Below, piece after piece: positions 11,328 to 21,400 of a stretch of DNA of 64,000 nt (position 1 is its first letter; every line of letters begins with the position of its first letter). Below the pieces are notes generated by a model that had not been told where the DNA came from, made no database searches, and was given only the letters and a program-made list of their open reading frames with translations. Source of the stretch: an uncultured Vampirovibrio sp. (GTDB taxonomy: Bacteria > Cyanobacteriota > Vampirovibrionia > Gastranaerophilales > Gastranaerophilaceae). A program made the translations under genes and the position numbers. The stretch spans positions 39,129 through 103,128 of the forward strand of contig CAJTPW010000003.1 of assembly GCA_910578465.1 (NCBI GenBank). Reading direction: 5' to 3'.

Positions 11328-11358
11328 TCATTATCACCAATACTTGCTGCTTTGTCAT
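11269..11358 (-). CDS. Tiny hydrophobic peptide, candidate type I toxin 1
   Basis: A 29-residue ORF, MTKQQVLVIMIKAALW followed by TLGQLLVVIANNL, is one short amphipathic/hydrophobic helix. It has one of the strongest ribosome sites in the window, AAGGAGG five bases before ATG. The leader can sequester this site: CATACAC/GTGTATG and CCTTT/AAAGG (11367-11379 with 11403-11417) pair around it. An extended -10 (TGCTATAAT, minus strand, 11450-11457) would start a transcript near 11443. Sequestered ribosome site, tiny hydrophobic product and convergent antisense RNA together suggest a type I toxin. I recognise no named family. Confidence 0.5.
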   Translation of the reverse strand: MTKQQVLVIMIKAALWTLGQLLVVIANNL

Positions 11359-11536
11359 AGTTGCCTCCTTTCCATACACCTTTGTCCAACAAAAAGATTG
11401 CTGTGTATGAGTAAAGGATTTCACTATCAAGGGAAGCCCTATAGAAAATATTATAGCATGCAGGGTGTAATTTATTGCACTGTGGGGCTGCGGGCAAGGT
11501 TTAACGTTATATGGCAGAGCTTAATGTCGCGGCGTT

Positions 11537-11779
11537 CTAATCCTTTTTCAAGCTTTTTTCCAATGCGGCCTCTAAGGTTTTGATTTTGTTTTCAAGAGTT
11601 TTTACTCTTAATTCGCTGTCATCTGCCCCGACTGATGTTTTTTCATATTTCCTTTTTAGAAGAGATTGTTCCTTCTTTAAGTTTTGAACGATAAAGAGCA
11701 TTAAAATTATTCCTGCTAAAAATCCTGTTATAAGTCCTGCTCCGATATAAATAACCGCATTTGTCGAAAGTTCAAACAT
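11537..11779 (-). CDS. Small membrane-anchored coiled-coil protein
   Basis: An 80-residue protein of unknown function: a short exposed N-terminus, one membrane segment at about residues 9-31 (VIYIGAGLITGFLAGIILML), then a charged, heptad-rich tail ending LKTLENKIKTLEAALEKS, predicted to be a coiled coil. Its ATG overlaps the stop of the pseudouridine synthase gene by one base, so it is translationally coupled as the last gene of the lspA-rluD operon. DUF1049/LapA-like small proteins have a similar build, but no signature proves membership. Confidence 0.75.
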   Translation of the reverse strand: MFELSTNAVIYIGAGLITGFLAGIILMLFIVQNLKKEQSLLKRKYEKTSVGADDSELRVKTLENKIKTLEAALEKSLKKD

Positions 11780-12714
11780 TACCTGCTCCTTTTTATTGCC
11801 TTAAAAAACCTTTTAAAATCATCGTCATATCGGTTTTCATCCAACTTAAACTCCATTATATCACCTGTTTTCGGGTGTGTAAAATTGATATAATAAGACA
11901 TTAAAAGCTGTTCTGTTGTTTTAACATTTATTTTGCTTTTAAAACCTTTGGCGCCATATAGGGTATCACCGTAAACAGGGTGGTTGATTGACGCCATATG
12001 ACAGCGGATTTGATGAGTACGGCCTGTTTTAAGTTCAACCTCAACGAGTGTTAAATCTTCATACCTCTCTAAAACTTTGTAAAGTGTTACGGCGCTAAGT
12101 CCCTCATTTTCTTTTGCAATGTTCATTTTAACGGTTTTATTCATAAAATGTACAAGAGGTTTATCTATCGTTCCCTCGTCTTTGTCGATTGTTCCATGCA
12201 CAACTGCAAGATATTTTCTTTTTGCGGTTTTGGTTTGAATTTGTTTTTGAAGATTTAAATGTGCTTCATTTGTTTTTGCAATTAAAATAAGCCCTGATGT
12301 ATTTTTATCAAGCCTGTGGACAATTCCCCGCCTTTCATCTCCTTGAACATCAGATAAGGCGCAGTCGTAATGTAAAAGTGCGTTTACAAGAGTTCCTGTT
12401 TTATTTAAAGGCGTCGGGTGGGTTAAAATTTCTTTTTGTTTATTTAAAACAAGAATAAATTCATCTTCATACACAATATCCAAATTAATTTTCTCAGGGA
12501 TGATAAGTGTATTTTCTTCTTTTATTTTATCAATTTCTATAATGTCCCCGATTTTTAACTTAAAAGAGGGCTTTATGGTCTTAGAATTTACTCTGATTTC
12601 CCCCCTTTCAATCATTTTTTGAATTTTGGTTCTTGTAAGGTTAACATCAGAGAGAAGCTCCAAAATTGCAGTATCAACCCTTATGTTGTTTAATGTATTT
12701 TCTAATTTCATCAT
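11779..12714 (-). CDS. 23S rRNA pseudouridine synthase, RluA/RluD family
   Basis: Converts specific uridines in structured RNA, in RluD in 23S rRNA helix 69, to pseudouridine. An N-terminal S4 RNA-binding domain (about residues 12-60) precedes the catalytic domain with GIVHRLDKNTSG, where D136 is the catalytic aspartate, and the later motif LKTGRTHQIRCHM. At 311 residues it has the normal RluD size. The start overlaps the end of lspA by 41 bases, an operon order (lspA-rluD) common in bacteria. Target specificity (RluC/RluD-like) cannot be settled from the sequence. Confidence 0.92.
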   Translation of the reverse strand: MMKLENTLNNIRVDTAILELLSDVNLTRTKIQKMIERGEIRVNSKTIKPSFKLKIGDIIEIDKIKEENTLIIPEKINLDIVYEDEFILVLNKQKEILTHPTPLNKTGTLVNALLHYDCALSDVQGDERRGIVHRLDKNTSGLILIAKTNEAHLNLQKQIQTKTAKRKYLAVVHGTIDKDEGTIDKPLVHFMNKTVKMNIAKENEGLSAVTLYKVLERYEDLTLVEVELKTGRTHQIRCHMASINHPVYGDTLYGAKGFKSKINVKTTEQLLMSYYINFTHPKTGDIMEFKLDENRYDDDFKRFFKAIKRSR

Positions 12715-13162
12715 AAGAAATCAATCCTGCAAGTAAAATTATTGAAACCGAAATTAAAATATCGAAGAAATTAAATACGGCAAAATTTATAAAGTTTAAT
12801 TTAATAAAATCAATAACATAACCGTTTGTAAGTCTTTCAACAAGGTTTCCTAAAATTCCAGATGCAAGGCACACAAGTGTTAAGACTTTGAATTTTTGAC
12901 TGAATTCAAGCTTTTTATACGCATAAATTAAAATACAGATAAGGGCAATTATTCCGCATAAAGAAAGCAGATTTGTAAAATCGTTAAAAAGACTGAAAGC
13001 ACCCCCTGTATTTTTTAAATATACAAAGGAAAATATGGGATTATTTAATGTTGATATCTGTATATCAGGTTTTATGCATATATCTCTGATTGACGCTCCA
13101 AACTGCCAGAGGACAATGCTTGTTATGATGAAGAATATGAAGGCTCGTTTGTCTTTGGGCAT
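12674..13162 (-). CDS. lspA: Lipoprotein signal peptidase (signal peptidase II)
   Basis: Inner-membrane aspartyl protease that removes signal peptides from diacylglyceryl-prolipoproteins. Four membrane segments are visible in 162 residues. The conserved boxes are NTGGAFSLF (51-59), GNLVERL (105-111), VIDFI with catalytic D118 and FNFFDI with catalytic D134. The residue after FN is F rather than the common A/V, a mild deviation. It lies between two exported-protein genes and the pseudouridine synthase in one operon. Confidence 0.93.
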   Translation of the reverse strand: MPKDKRAFIFFIITSIVLWQFGASIRDICIKPDIQISTLNNPIFSFVYLKNTGGAFSLFNDFTNLLSLCGIIALICILIYAYKKLEFSQKFKVLTLVCLASGILGNLVERLTNGYVIDFIKLNFINFAVFNFFDILISVSIILLAGLISYDEIRKYIKQHKG

Positions 13163-13166
13163 TTAT

Positions 13167-14168
13167 TTATAAATCCTTTCCCCGGTTGGCCTTTTCTTCT
13201 GCAGCTTTTTCTTTAGCCTTTGATTCCGCTTTTTCAAATTTTTCTTTTAAATATTTTTTATCTACGGCATTTCTTTCTCCGTAAACATTTACTCTTTTCA
13301 TTAAAAAGGCAATGCCCGACATTTCATAGTTTATTGCTGTTTTTTCTTCGTTTAAAGAAATTTCCGTTATTCCAACCGAAGCCATCGAATATTCGTTTGC
13401 ACCTTTTTTATTTGCTCTGACAACACGTTCGAGAGTGCCGTCGGACGGTATTTTTCTGAATTTATCAACAGGGGTGCTCGGCGGATATTTAATTTCTTCG
13501 CGTGATAAAGACGCAAGCATAAGAGCACCTTGCGGCTTATTTTTTATATTTAAGCTTATACAATATTCTTCGCCTTCTTTTGCAATCAAAGGAGATGAGA
13601 TATCCATTTCTATTTCCGCTGCTTTACCGTATTTTATTGCGGTTTCTTCAGTAATAATATTATCCGAATAAATCTGCCATTTGTTCCCGAGTTTTCTTAA
13701 ATATGTGATGTAATGACAGCGGCTTTCCATCACTCCTTTTATTTCTTTGTTTAAAACAGGTTGATTGTTGATTATAGCCTGAGTTGCGGCTTGTTTTTCG
13801 GATGTTGTGATATCAACAAGTTCAACCGAAGCCCAGTTTCCAATAATATTTATGGATTTTATTTTACTTTTGTATGAAATATCGGGATAGCTTTTAAATG
13901 TTTCATCGACAGATGCAAAAAAAGCATCGTAGTTAAAGCCGTCGTAGCTTATATAGTCTTTTGAATAAAACGCTTTAATGGCTTCTGCATTATGTTCGTT
14001 TGAATATTTGTTTAAATTTTCAAATAATTCTTTAATTTGTGCTTTATCTGTTTTTTCTCTGCCTAAAATATTCTGTGTACTGTATAGTATCGGGGCAGTA
14101 TTATCCTGCGCCAAAACCCCTTGCATGGCAAACAATATAAATGCAAAGATTATAAAAATTTTTTTCAT
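13167..14168 (-). CDS. Exported protein with NTF2-like domain
   Basis: A 333-residue protein with a clear signal peptide (MKKIFIIFAFILFAMQGVLAQ, cleavage near residue 20). Residues of about 38-170 (IKELFENLNKYSNEHNAEAIKAFYS, later SRCHYITYLRKLGNKWQIYSD) have the pattern of an NTF2/SnoaL-like domain, a cone-shaped fold for binding or catalysis. A beta-rich second half follows, ending in a lysine/glutamate-rich tail (about 305-333). The 5-base gap to lspA shows an operon. Function is unknown; a periplasmic or surface role is inferred from the signal peptide. Confidence 0.75.
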   Translation of the reverse strand: MKKIFIIFAFILFAMQGVLAQDNTAPILYSTQNILGREKTDKAQIKELFENLNKYSNEHNAEAIKAFYSKDYISYDGFNYDAFFASVDETFKSYPDISYKSKIKSINIIGNWASVELVDITTSEKQAATQAIINNQPVLNKEIKGVMESRCHYITYLRKLGNKWQIYSDNIITEETAIKYGKAAEIEMDISSPLIAKEGEEYCISLNIKNKPQGALMLASLSREEIKYPPSTPVDKFRKIPSDGTLERVVRANKKGANEYSMASVGITEISLNEEKTAINYEMSGIAFLMKRVNVYGERNAVDKKYLKEKFEKAESKAKEKAAEEKANRGKDL

Positions 14169-14213
14169 TATTCCTCTTTTTCTTCTTTTTAAAGGATACT
14201 CTTTTCTATAATA

Positions 14214-14789
14214 TCATCTTTGACGAAAAAGCATATAGTATTTTTGAGCCCCGTAAAAAAGAATGACCTGAAAATATTCTCTGTCTATATCATTTACCTC
14301 AATATATGCTTTTGGCGCAGGCATTCTCTGAGTGCTTTTCGGGAAAAGCCTTCCAAAGAAATTTGAAGTTTTTTGCCCCGCTTTTTCCCAAAATCCTTTT
14401 TTTCTCTCGGGGATATACTGATTGTAAAAAAGAGGATCTACAACATCCACATCATAAACGGGAATTAAATATTTGACTCTTCCCTGTTCTTTAAAAAGCA
14501 CATAGGTCCTGCCCCCCTTTTTTCTTGGGGTTAAGATATAATATCCCGGTTCAATTTTAATATCCTTAAAAATAAAAGGTACACCCACTCTGAATAACGG
14601 ATATGGCGAGTACATATATTTTGTGTAATCTTCCGCCTGATAAGGGTCAATTCCAAAGATGTATTCAAAATCCGCAGGCAAAAGCTTTTCATAAATTTCA
14701 TCATAAGTCTCTTTTTCGCCGGAAAATGCCTGCAGGGGCAGTGCAAACATAAAAAACAGGAATATTAATATTTTAAATATATTTTTCAT
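14214..14789 (-). CDS. Exported hypothetical protein
   Basis: A 191-residue protein beginning with a signal peptide (MKNIFKILIFLFFMFALPLQAFS). The mature part is rich in tyrosine, phenylalanine and lysine (for example DPYQAEDYTKYMYSPYPLF and AYIEVNDIDREYFQVILFYG), with no cysteine pairs and no motif I recognise. It is 45 bases upstream of the NTF2-like gene on the same strand, so probably the first gene of that operon. Envelope location is inferred. Confidence 0.7.
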   Translation of the reverse strand: MKNIFKILIFLFFMFALPLQAFSGEKETYDEIYEKLLPADFEYIFGIDPYQAEDYTKYMYSPYPLFRVGVPFIFKDIKIEPGYYILTPRKKGGRTYVLFKEQGRVKYLIPVYDVDVVDPLFYNQYIPERKKGFWEKAGQKTSNFFGRLFPKSTQRMPAPKAYIEVNDIDREYFQVILFYGAQKYYMLFRQR

Positions 14790-14848
14790 AATATTTTTTA
14801 ATTAAGGATTATATAAAAGAATGCAAGACTTTTTACCGTTCTGTTTGT

Positions 14849-15892
14849 CTAGCCGACATAAATCTTTTCGTTATTCAGGATTTCGGTCATGTTTAAAACA
14901 AGATATAGTTTGTTGTCTTTAACATATTCTATGATTTCATTTTTAATGTCTGCTTTAATATTTTTGCCTTTGTTTTTCTTTGAGTATAAATCTGCAGATT
15001 GAATATTTAAGGTATCTGAAATTTCGTCTGCGATGAAACCAACCTTAAAATCTTTGGATTGAATTGCAATAATTGTAGATTTATCCGTAATATTTGAAGG
15101 TTCGTTGTCAAAATATCTTTTAAGATCAATAACCGTAAGGTAATCCCCTTTTATGCTTATAAGGCCTGCAACAAAGTTTGGAGTGCAGGGTATTTTTATT
15201 ATCTTTGTTTCCGAATGTTTATAAAAGCCGCCTACATGGACAATTTCCAGACAATAAGTATTGTTTCCGATAAGAAAACTTATATAAACATCTTTATTTT
15301 GAATGCCTTTATACGGGACGTTATCTGTTTTTTGAACAAGCTGAAGTCTTCTCTGGTGAAGGATTTCTTTTGATTTAATGTCTCTTGGAAGAAGTCTGAC
15401 AGCTTTTTCGTTAAAGTTTGTCTCTCCTCTGTTTGAGGTTTTCATCCAATCTTCAAGCGAATTCAGATTTATAACGGTTGTATTTTTCCCCTTGTTCAGG
15501 TAAATACCCTTTATGAAACTGTTTTCCGCAACATAAGGCGGCGGGGCAATGATTGTTGAATCTATCTTTTTAATGTCGGAGATTTCATCGGTTATAATTC
15601 CGTATACAGCTTCTTTTCCCTGAATTATTAAGATATGTGTATTTATATCATACTGTGCAGCTTCTATTTTTAATATGCTTCTAAGATCAATGATATGGAT
15701 TACTTTGCCCTTATATTCAAGAATGCCTGCAATATATGACGGCATTTTTTCGGGATATTCAAGTTCAACGAGTTTAATAATTTCAAGCACATTTAGCGCA
15801 GGGAAAGCGTATGAAGAAGCCCCGATTTTTACAAATATATAAATATCATTTTCCTGAATGTTTTCTGCTATTGCAACTTCATTCATTTTCAA
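14849..15892 (-). CDS. Tandem CheW-domain scaffold protein
   Basis: Two CheW domains in one 347-residue protein: residues about 15-150 (YAFPALNVLEIIKLVE, GILEYKGKVIHIIDLRSIL) and about 200-340 (YCLEIVHVGGFY, GLISIKGDYLTVIDLKRYF). CheW domains couple chemoreceptors to CheA kinases in arrays. A double-CheW protein could bridge two kinase or receptor partners. Its start overlaps the upstream REC-GGDEF gene by 14 bases, so the two are co-translated. Divergent MCP and CheA genes lie 1.5 kb away and are the likely partners. Confidence 0.88.
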   Translation of the reverse strand: MKMNEVAIAENIQENDIYIFVKIGASSYAFPALNVLEIIKLVELEYPEKMPSYIAGILEYKGKVIHIIDLRSILKIEAAQYDINTHILIIQGKEAVYGIITDEISDIKKIDSTIIAPPPYVAENSFIKGIYLNKGKNTTVINLNSLEDWMKTSNRGETNFNEKAVRLLPRDIKSKEILHQRRLQLVQKTDNVPYKGIQNKDVYISFLIGNNTYCLEIVHVGGFYKHSETKIIKIPCTPNFVAGLISIKGDYLTVIDLKRYFDNEPSNITDKSTIIAIQSKDFKVGFIADEISDTLNIQSADLYSKKNKGKNIKADIKNEIIEYVKDNKLYLVLNMTEILNNEKIYVG

Positions 15893-17318
15893 TTACTACC
15901 TTATTTTTTCCGGTTTTCTTTGCTTTATATAAAGCAGCATCGGATTTTTCTATTAAATCTGAAGAGGTGCGCATATCTTTTGAATATGTTGTTGCTCCAA
16001 TACTGATTGTAACATTTATTTTCTTTCCGTTGTAGAGAAATTGCTTGTGTTCAATATTTTTGCGCAGTCTTTCTAATGGCATTGCGGCATTTTGAATGCA
16101 GGTTTCAGGCATAAGGACACAGATTTCTTCGCCTCCATACCTGTAGACAAAATCCGTTTTCCTTAAAGTTTCCATAAATATTTTTGAAATTTCCGATAGA
16201 ATATAATCTCCTGCCTGATGCCCGTGTACGTCATTTATCTTTTTAAAATCGTCAATATCGGCCATTGCAATTGAAATAATCGTACCGTATCTTTTTGCGC
16301 GTTCAAATTCCTGTCCCAGTACGCTTTCAAGATGACGCCTTGTGTAAAGTTTTGTAAGTTCATCCGTTATAGATAAGTAACAGGTTTTAACGTAAAGATA
16401 TTTAAGCCTTAAATATAAATCGAGCTCTGTTTTTGCTGCAGGCATGAATTTCAGTTTGTTCCATTCGATATTTTGTGTTGAATAGAAGCAAACCTTTCCT
16501 ATGAGGTTGTTTTCATAGTAAAAATCAAACTCTTTTCTTGATTGAAATTCATCCGCATTTTCTATTATATTGTCGCTTTCGTTATCGCCTACGGTTTCAA
16601 TTTCAAACTGATCCACGCACCCGGGGAGGATTTGTCTCCATATATCAAGAAAAACTTCATCTTTTAATTTGCAGTTTTGTGTATCAAAAATAAGTCTTCT
16701 TTTGGTTGAATAATCAGGCGAATTAAAGAAAATGCAAGCTGTATCATATTCGATTATTGTGGATAATATTTTAAATATTTTATCCGCAATAACTCTGTCA
16801 TCGCTTGTATAGTCGGTTAAATCCCTGAATTTGTTTGTAATTGTGGATTTCATCAAAGCATCATCCAAAATTTTATTAATTTGCGGAATAATGCCTTCTT
16901 CATCAAATTCAAAGGTTTTAAGCGTTTCTTTATATCTCTGGCTTACAGGGAATTCTTCACAGATTTCTTCCGCTATTTGAATAATGTTTTTAAAGTCCGA
17001 ATCTTTTTGTATAAATCTGTTTGCGCCGGATTGCGAAGCCCAGAATTTATCAAGTTTTTTATCCAGTACGGTAAGTACAATAATAGGTATCTGCTTTGTT
17101 TCGGGATTGCTTTTTAAAAGCCTGCACAATTGAAACCCGCCCAAATGCGGCATAAGAACATCGGAGATAATTAAATCGGGTGTTGTTTTATATACCTTAA
17201 CAAACCCTTCCACCCCGTTTTGCGCGGTTTCAACCTCAAAACCCGCACGCCTGAAGAAGATTTTCAAGCTTGAAAGTTGTGTAATACTATCATCTATGAT
17301 AAGAACTTTTTTTGCCAT
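15879..17318 (-). CDS. Response regulator with GGDEF domain (diguanylate cyclase)
   Basis: PleD-like signalling protein of 479 residues. An N-terminal receiver domain has the acidic pocket IIDD (7-10), phospho-acceptor D53 in LIISDVLMP and K at the usual end position (QKD). The middle 180 residues are of no recognised family. The C-terminal GGDEF domain (about 320-479) has YRYGGEEICVLMPE, the active-site variant GGEEI, so synthesis of cyclic di-GMP from two GTP is expected. It is divergent from the MCP gene by 61 bases, placing c-di-GMP output in the same chemosensory island. Confidence 0.92.
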   Translation of the reverse strand: MAKKVLIIDDSITQLSSLKIFFRRAGFEVETAQNGVEGFVKVYKTTPDLIISDVLMPHLGGFQLCRLLKSNPETKQIPIIVLTVLDKKLDKFWASQSGANRFIQKDSDFKNIIQIAEEICEEFPVSQRYKETLKTFEFDEEGIIPQINKILDDALMKSTITNKFRDLTDYTSDDRVIADKIFKILSTIIEYDTACIFFNSPDYSTKRRLIFDTQNCKLKDEVFLDIWRQILPGCVDQFEIETVGDNESDNIIENADEFQSRKEFDFYYENNLIGKVCFYSTQNIEWNKLKFMPAAKTELDLYLRLKYLYVKTCYLSITDELTKLYTRRHLESVLGQEFERAKRYGTIISIAMADIDDFKKINDVHGHQAGDYILSEISKIFMETLRKTDFVYRYGGEEICVLMPETCIQNAAMPLERLRKNIEHKQFLYNGKKINVTISIGATTYSKDMRTSSDLIEKSDAALYKAKKTGKNKVVIENE

Positions 17319-17379
17319 AATTCCAATTATCTAATATAATTAAGTTAGATTATACATTATTTTTTGAAAAAGGGGCAAT

Positions 17380-18432
17380 ATGTTTAAAGATGAAAAAAAA
17401 AGAAATACACTCTCTAACGAGCTTGCACAGAAAAGCACAATAGATACCGTTGTATTGTTTTTTATATTTTTGGTTTTGTATGTTGTTGTTGAACACACGG
17501 AGCTTGAGCCTATTTTAATTACGGCGATTATTGTTCTTCTTTTTATTCTTGCCGTTTTTGTTTTTGAATTTACAAAAAAACAGGTTAAAAAAAGCATAGA
17601 TGGTGCCGTTTATAATGTAATTGACCAGACCGACGATGAAACAAAAAAGATTGAAATCATTACAAACAGCCAGAAAGAAAATATAAATCTTTCTTTTGCA
17701 AAATTAACAAACATAGTTTCCCTTCTGGAAAATTTAAAAGATTATATAAAATCAATGAATGATGTAATTAACGAAACAAGAAACAAAACCCATCATTCTC
17801 TTGATTTTACAAACACCGAACATCTTGCGGTTAAAGCAAATATTGAAAAAATGTTTGCAATCAGACATAAAATTCAAACCATTGCAGAACTTATTCTGGA
17901 ATTGTCCGAATTTATCCAGTCAATATCATCTACAATCGGCGTTGTTGAAGATATTGCGGAACAAACAAACCTGCTTGCCTTAAACGCTGCGGTTGAAGCT
18001 GCAAGAGCAGGGGAACACGGTAAAGGGTTTGCCGTTGTTGCAGGAGAGATTAGAAAACTTGCGGATGAATCTAAACAGGCTACAACAAAGATTACATCTT
18101 TGATTACGGATATTCAGCAGACAACAAATTCAACCGTTATGGCAACGGAAGAAGGTACAAAAGAAATTGAATCCGGTATTGACCTTGCGCACAGCATAGG
18201 AAGCAATATTGAGCAATTAATCGGTTTTATGAACGAAATTTCAACAAGTGTGAATGAAATTATAACATCGGCCGAAAAACTTAACAAAGATACACAAAAC
18301 ACGGGCGGATACATTAAAGAATTAACCGATATGCTCGAAGCAAACTTTAAGACAAATGAAGAGAATTATAAAAACATAGAAAATCTTCATACTTTGACAA
18401 AATCTTTCAAGACAAGCATTTTGGATGAGTAA
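17380..18432 (+). CDS. Methyl-accepting chemotaxis-like protein with two N-terminal membrane helices
   Basis: A 350-residue receptor. Two hydrophobic segments at about residues 20-38 and 42-62 are separated by only a few residues, so there is no periplasmic sensor domain and no HAMP domain. The rest is a long cytoplasmic coiled coil with the signalling tip [20 protein letters not shown] and [10 protein letters not shown]. It should dock CheW and CheA in an array. The input must come from within the membrane or through partners. It is followed by the CheA hybrid after 48 bases and has an AAGGGG ribosome site. Confidence 0.92.
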   Translation: MFKDEKKRNTLSNELAQKSTIDTVVLFFIFLVLYVVVEHTELEPILITAIIVLLFILAVFVFEFTKKQVKKSIDGAVYNVIDQTDDETKKIEIITNSQKENINLSFAKLTNIVSLLENLKDYIKSMNDVINETRNKTHHSLDFTNTEHLAVKANIEKMFAIRHKIQTIAELILELSEFIQSISSTIGVVEDIAEQTNLLALNAAVEAARAGEHGKGFAVVAGEIRKLADESKQATTKITSLITDIQQTTNSTVMATEEGTKEIESGIDLAHSIGSNIEQLIGFMNEISTSVNEIITSAEKLNKDTQNTGGYIKELTDMLEANFKTNEENYKNIENLHTLTKSFKTSILDE

Positions 18433-18480
18433 AATATTGTTTTGGAAACGGGCTTAGAGCATACAAATCGGACTTTATAA

Positions 18481-21400
18481 ATGGAATTTTTACAGGAAGA
18501 GCTTGATGAAATTTTAAATATTTTCCAGCAGGAGGGCGGGGAAATATTACAATCTATGGATAAGAATCTGCTTATCCTTGAAAAAAAACCGAATAATATG
18601 GATGTTGCAATGCAGCTGTTTCGAGATGCTCACAGCTTAAAAGGTTCTGCCAGAATGCTCGGGTTCAACAGTATTCAAAGCATTGCACATAAAATTGAGG
18701 ATGTTTTGGGACTTGTTAAGGATGAAAAGCTCACCCCCACATCTTTTATAACCGATACTATTTCAAGTGCCCTATCCTGTGTTTCAATGCTTATTGAAAA
18801 AACGATTGAGCAAAAATCCGAATACACATCGGATGAAGTGAACATACATATTCAAAAACTTGAGCAGATAACGGAAGAATTTGATGATGAACATAAAACC
18901 GTTAAAAATGTTCTCGATAAAGAGGCAATAAAATTTTCCGAAATCAGGAAACAAATCTTAAAAAATCTGCCTGCAATCGAAGATTGCCTCACAGGAATTA
19001 TTTTTATATATTCTAAATGTGCACAGGAAAACGATTTTAGCCAAATTGGCGATATGGGCGAAATCTTAACCCGTCTTTCAAATACTCTTTTTGAAATCGG
19101 GCTTAAAGATATGGATGAAATTGTAAAAAGCACATCAGAGCTTCTTCAAAAAGTGGTTGAGCTTAAACTTGTAAAAGGCGCGCAAAAACATGACGATTCC
19201 ATTCTGGAATTAAATTTGAAGATAAATGAACTTGTTCAGCATTTTAACGAAGTCTGCAAACAGGAAGACATAAAGGCAAAAAATTATTATGAAAATGCTT
19301 ATAAGCTTTTATCAAAAGAACCCAAAGCCTTTAAAAACGAGGAAGCCGAAGATACAACCCCATCCGATAAATTAAAAGAAAAAGAGCTTCTTGAACTTAT
19401 AAAAAATATTTCAGAAAAGGTACCAACGCTTTTAGAAAATAAGATTAACCTTGCCGAGATAAAAAGTCTTATAAATGAAACCATTTCAAGGATTGAAGAT
19501 GATAATTTCAAAAAAATCTTTGTTACGGTGTTAAGAATTATTGCAATGTATGAAAATAACAATACTCCTTTTGATAAGGATACCATTGTTGTTATAAAAG
19601 AAATTGCAGAAACAGCAGGGCATATTATTGAGAACAATTTCTCCAAAAATTCGTTTAAAGATTCATCCGATGATATTGAACTTTTAAATCAAAAGGCAAT
19701 AATAATTGAGCAAATGGTTCAGTTTTCTTTGAACAATAAACCGCAAATTCAAAACAAAAAAAGTAAAACCAAAATCAAAATGCAGCAGCTGAGTTCCAAT
19801 GATTGGCTTGTAAATTTTGATACTACGGCAATTAAAACTCTCCGTGTGGATTCGGGGCGTTTGGACCAGCTTGTTAATCAAATCGGGGACTTGATTGTAA
19901 CCAGAATTAAAACCCGCGAACTTATGATACTTGCAAAAAACATCCAGAGTGAATTTATGGAATGGCAGAAAAACTATCATAAAGTCGGGTATTATATGAA
20001 GTTTTTCGATAAAAAATATCTTGCAAATCCCTTCGGGGAAGAGGCTATGCGTAATATGCAGTCTTTTGTCGGTTATAATAAACAACTCATATCATTGCAT
20101 AGCGCTAATTCCGAGAGAATGAATTCTTTAATAAACAGTGTAGATATTTTAATGAAGCAGCTTCAGGAAAATAATTCAAAGCTGTATTCAACATCCGCAG
20201 AGCTTGAATCTATGGTAAAAAAGATGCGTATTTTGCCCCTTTCTACCGTATTTGGCTTATTTCCGAGGATGGTTCATAATATTGCAAAAGACAAGGGAAA
20301 AGAGATAGATTTTCAAATTGAAGGGGCCGATGTTTCAGCCGATAAAAAGATTATTGAAGATATTAAAATCCCGATTATGCACATTATAAGAAACTCAATT
20401 GACCATGGGATTGAAACGCCTGACGAGAGAGAAAAGGCAGGCAAAGACAGAATAGGGAAAATTTTAATTCAGGCTATTCAAAAAGAAAGTAAAATCATAA
20501 TAAACGTTAGGGACGACGGCAGAGGAATAAACGTTGAAAAGATAAAACAGAGGGCAATTGAAAAAGAATTGCTTTCACAGGAAGAAATCGACTCTCTTCC
20601 GGAAGAGCAGATTGTAAATTTAATATTCTACCCCGGTTTTTCAACGGGTGATACCGTAACAGAGCTTTCAGGGCGCGGTCTCGGGCTGGATATTGTTCAC
20701 ACTAAAATCTCCCAGCTGAACGGAAGGATTGATGTATACTCTGAACTTGGCAAAGGGACTCTTGTTACTATGGAGCTTCCTACAACAATTGCAACTTTGA
20801 GAACATTTATTATAATGGAGCAAGATCAGCTTTATGCACTTCCCGCTTCATCAATTCAAACCGTTTTAAGGATTGATCCGCATGATGTCTTTGTAAGAGA
20901 CGGGAAAAACCATTATATTCATAACGGCGATGTTATACAGGTTTATACTCTGTCTCAAATTTTGGAACTTGAAAACAAGCCGAGAAAAAATGACAAGTAT
21001 ACTCTTGTTATTGTTCAGTCTGAAAACTCAAGACTCGGTATTATTATTGAAAAGTTAATCGGTGATCAGGAAATTCTTCATAAAAAATTATCACCGCCAT
21101 TATTCAAGGTAAAAAATATCGCAGGCATTACAACCCTTGCAAGCGGGGAAATGTGTCTTATTTTGAATATGACGGATATTTTAAACACAACAATTTCAAG
21201 AAAAATCCCGACAACAATTATTCCTTCCGTAAAATCCATAGAGCGCGAAGAAAATGCCTGCAAAAAGATTATAATTGTGGATGATTCTTTAACCACAAGA
21301 ACGCTTGAAAAAAATATTTTGGTTGGTTCTGGATATCAGGTTTCCGCTGCGAGTGAACCTGCCGAAGCTCTAAAACTTTTAGAGAGTGATAGATTTGATT

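Noticed and set aside
11279..11583. Two longer overlapping ORFs (72 and 79 codons) around the tiny peptide gene
   Set aside because: They have no ribosome sites, mixed composition with many cysteines and histidines, and cross the hairpins and promoter of the candidate toxin-antitoxin locus.
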